Below are positions 38,035-39,827 of a stretch of 39,827 nt of DNA, one piece after another. How positions within the stretch are numbered: position 1 is the first letter of the stretch; every line of letters starts with the position of its first letter. The DNA comes from Actinomycetota bacterium (GTDB lineage Bacteria > Actinomycetota > Acidimicrobiia > Acidimicrobiales > Acidimicrobilacustridaceae): positions 1 to 39,827 of the forward strand of contig WLCQ01000006.1 in NCBI GenBank assembly GCA_009705225.1, in the 5' to 3' direction. The notes under the pieces were generated by a model. That model was not told where the DNA came from. It did not search any database and saw nothing but the letters and a program-made list of their open reading frames with translations. The translations under genes were made by a program, and so were the position numbers.

Positions 38035-39827
38035 ATGTCTGAAGCAACCTCGATCGAATTCATCAGTCGCGCCGTCGAGTACGCAGACCTCGCTGCGTTG
38101 CGAATTGCGATTTTTCAGGCCTGCGGCGATGAGGAGGTCGGTCGACTCGGCCCGGTTTCGACATTGTCCCCGGAGGATCGCCAGCACCTCATTGACCGAT
38201 GCATTGAACTCATCGACACAAACCTCGACTCGTGGAGCATTCGCACTCCATCCGACGATGAGCTCTATTCACTTCTCGAGATGGTCATCGGGGTACCTAC
38301 GCCAGAGGGTGATTTCGAACTTCGCAAACAGGTACTTTCGTTCGAGGACTACCCGTTCTTCGCTGACTGGCAATCCGGTGAGCCTTCCGCGACCGGGGAC
38401 TTCCATGTCGCGATCATCGGTGGTGGCTTCAACGGTGTCGCGACTGCGGTGCAACTCGAACAGCTCGGCATCGCGTACACCGTGTACGAACGTCGCTCCG
38501 AACTCGGCGGCACCTGGAGCATCCACAAATACCCGGATATCCGGGTCGACACACTGAGCGCCTCCTACGAGTTCAGCTTCGAGAAGAACTACCAGTGGAC
38601 CGAGTATTTCGCTCGCGGCCCGGAGGTCAAGGGGTACCTCCGTCATATCGCCGAGAAATTCGGGGTGATGCCCAACCTGCGCTTCGAACACGACCTTGTT
38701 GAAGCCCGCTTCGACGACGACACCCAGATGTGGAACGTCACGTTCCGTCTCCCCGACGGATCCACCACCTCACAAACGGTCAATGCGATCGTCAGCGCGG
38801 CAGGTCTGTTCGCCAATCCGAAGGAACCGGACTTTCCGGGCATCGAAGCCTTCGGGGGCACGGTGGTGCACCCGACCCGCTGGCCCGAAGACCTCCACCT
38901 CGCCGGTAAGCGAGTCGCCGTCATCGGCAATGGATCCACCGGTGTGCAACTGCTGGCGCGCGTGGCCGAGATGGCCGAGCACACCGACGTCTTCGTGCGC
39001 ACACCGCAATGGATCAGCCCGCGGGACAAGTACGGCAAGCATGTCGAACCCGAAACCCGATGGTTGATCGACTCCATGCCCGGGTACTGGAACTGGTGCC
39101 GGATCACCTCGATCATGCATCTGTTCAACTTCCATCGCGACTACCTCATCCGCGACCCCGAGTTTGAAGCCACCGGCGGACGCATCACCCAGACCAGCGA
39201 GAACGTGCGAGCGTTCCTCACTGACTACATCCGCACCGAGACCGGCGGTCGCCAGGACCTCATCGACCGTCTTATGCCTGATCACGCGCCAATGGTGCGT
39301 CGACCCATCGTCGATAACGGTTGGTATCGATCCCTCACGCGTGACGATGTCGACCTCGTCACCGACGACATCGTGCGCTTCACCGAGACCGGTATCGAAA
39401 CCGCCGATGGAGCGCACCACGAACTCGACGTCGTCATCTCGGCCACCGGGTTCGACATCGTCAAGTATCTGTGGCCTGCCGAGTACTTCGGTCGGGGCGG
39501 CGCCAATCTTCACGAACGCTGGGAGGAGGAAACTCCTATGGCGTACGTAGGGATGATGGTCCCGGACTTCCCCAATCTGTTCATCCTCTATGGACCGAAC
39601 TCGCAACCGGTGTCCGGCGGCGTCGCCCTGCCGGCCTGGTACCAGATGTGGGCCGGATTCGTGGCCCGATGCCTCACCACCATGATCGAGGGCGAGCATG
39701 GCACCGTCGAGGTGAGCCGGGAGGCGTTCGAGGAGTACAACCGGCGTCTCGTCGAGGAGTCCCAGAACCTCATCATGGTCACCGAAGAGGCGTCGGCGAA
39801 GAAGAACTACTACGTGAACGCTCGCGG
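38035..39827 (+). CDS. Baeyer-Villiger monooxygenase, 4-hydroxyacetophenone monooxygenase type, 3' end outside window
   Basis: At least 597 residues are encoded, open to the window edge. Residues 1-about 122 form an extra N-terminal region (MSEATSIEFISRAVE to EDYPFFADW) typical of 4-hydroxyacetophenone monooxygenases. The FAD motif GGGFNG follows at 129-134, the BVMO fingerprint at Phe273-Gly275-His279-Trp283-Pro284 (FGGTVVHPTRWP), and the NADPH motif GNGSTG near 302. SATGFDIVKYLWP is the usual late block. ATG 38035 has AAGGAG 6-7 nt upstream. It follows the TetR gene by 22 nt. The protein normally ends about 40 residues further on. Confidence 0.93.
   Translation, partial: MSEATSIEFISRAVEYADLAALRIAIFQACGDEEVGRLGPVSTLSPEDRQHLIDRCIELIDTNLDSWSIRTPSDDELYSLLEMVIGVPTPEGDFELRKQVLSFEDYPFFADWQSGEPSATGDFHVAIIGGGFNGVATAVQLEQLGIAYTVYERRSELGGTWSIHKYPDIRVDTLSASYEFSFEKNYQWTEYFARGPEVKGYLRHIAEKFGVMPNLRFEHDLVEARFDDDTQMWNVTFRLPDGSTTSQTVNAIVSAAGLFANPKEPDFPGIEAFGGTVVHPTRWPEDLHLAGKRVAVIGNGSTGVQLLARVAEMAEHTDVFVRTPQWISPRDKYGKHVEPETRWLIDSMPGYWNWCRITSIMHLFNFHRDYLIRDPEFEATGGRITQTSENVRAFLTDYIRTETGGRQDLIDRLMPDHAPMVRRPIVDNGWYRSLTRDDVDLVTDDIVRFTETGIETADGAHHELDVVISATGFDIVKYLWPAEYFGRGGANLHERWEEETPMAYVGMMVPDFPNLFILYGPNSQPVSGGVALPAWYQMWAGFVARCLTTMIEGEHGTVEVSREAFEEYNRRLVEESQNLIMVTEEASAKKNYYVNAR

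Noticed and set aside
38770-39699. A 309-residue open frame antisense to the second BVMO
   Set aside because: It looks plausible in composition but is fully antisense to a BVMO with a complete fingerprint.
1-39827. CRISPR arrays, transposases, phage genes, tRNA or rRNA
   Set aside because: No repeated spacer array, integrase or transposase motif, or clover-leaf sequence was recognised on either strand.

Overview
The window is high-GC DNA packed with genes of actinobacterial type. I infer an uncultured or marine member of the Actinomycetota, most likely near Acidimicrobiia. The grounds are family content: SCO6745/SalK-like protein, SHOCT proteins, a coiled-coil NlpC/P60 hydrolase, many MaoC/ACAD/crotonase/SDR/P450/SnoaL genes, and an oleB-oleC fusion. 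Several genes also carry the leaderless promoter signature TAnnnT-N6-ATG/GTG. No rRNA, tRNA, CRISPR array, insertion sequence or phage gene is visible, and no intergenic gap exceeds 300 bases.

Layout. 1-5221: three membrane O-acyltransferase genes (acyltransferase family 3). The first is cut by the window edge and divergent from the other two, which carry C-terminal SGNH domains; a surface glycan acylation locus. 5309-10603: acyl-CoA type genes (MaoC hydratase, acyl-CoA dehydrogenase, 4HBT thioesterase, crotonase, nitronate monooxygenase-like flavoprotein, DUF3237) around a small SHOCT protein. 10708-14019: DEAD-box RNA helicase, pirin and a SnoaL-like protein. 14032-18238 (minus): Mo-bisMGD oxidoreductase, amidase and a Mug-type DNA glycosylase. 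18358-24234: SnoaL-like protein, membrane SHOCT protein, thioredoxin-like protein and cytochrome P450, the P450 being divergent from a Baeyer-Villiger monooxygenase (BVMO) across a perfect 16-bp palindrome. 24277-26490: NlpC/P60 hydrolase and an SCO6745-family protein.

26538-31060 is the most distinctive system: oleA, a fused oleB-oleC gene and oleD, on one strand and tightly coupled. Together they form a complete head-to-head hydrocarbon (long-chain cis-olefin) pathway through a beta-lactone intermediate. Catalytic residues are recognisable in every domain. A GNAT acetyltransferase gene with its own leaderless start follows.

31702-39827 is a catabolic block. A minus-strand run encodes a VOC protein, an amidohydrolase and two SDRs. 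It is divergent from a third SDR, which ends at a very strong 19-bp hairpin. A tandem-SnoaL gene follows, then a TetR regulator directly upstream of a second BVMO of the 4-hydroxyacetophenone monooxygenase type that runs off the window. With the P450 and first BVMO, this suggests oxidative breakdown of cyclic ketones, terpenoids or steroids; the substrates cannot be read from the sequence.
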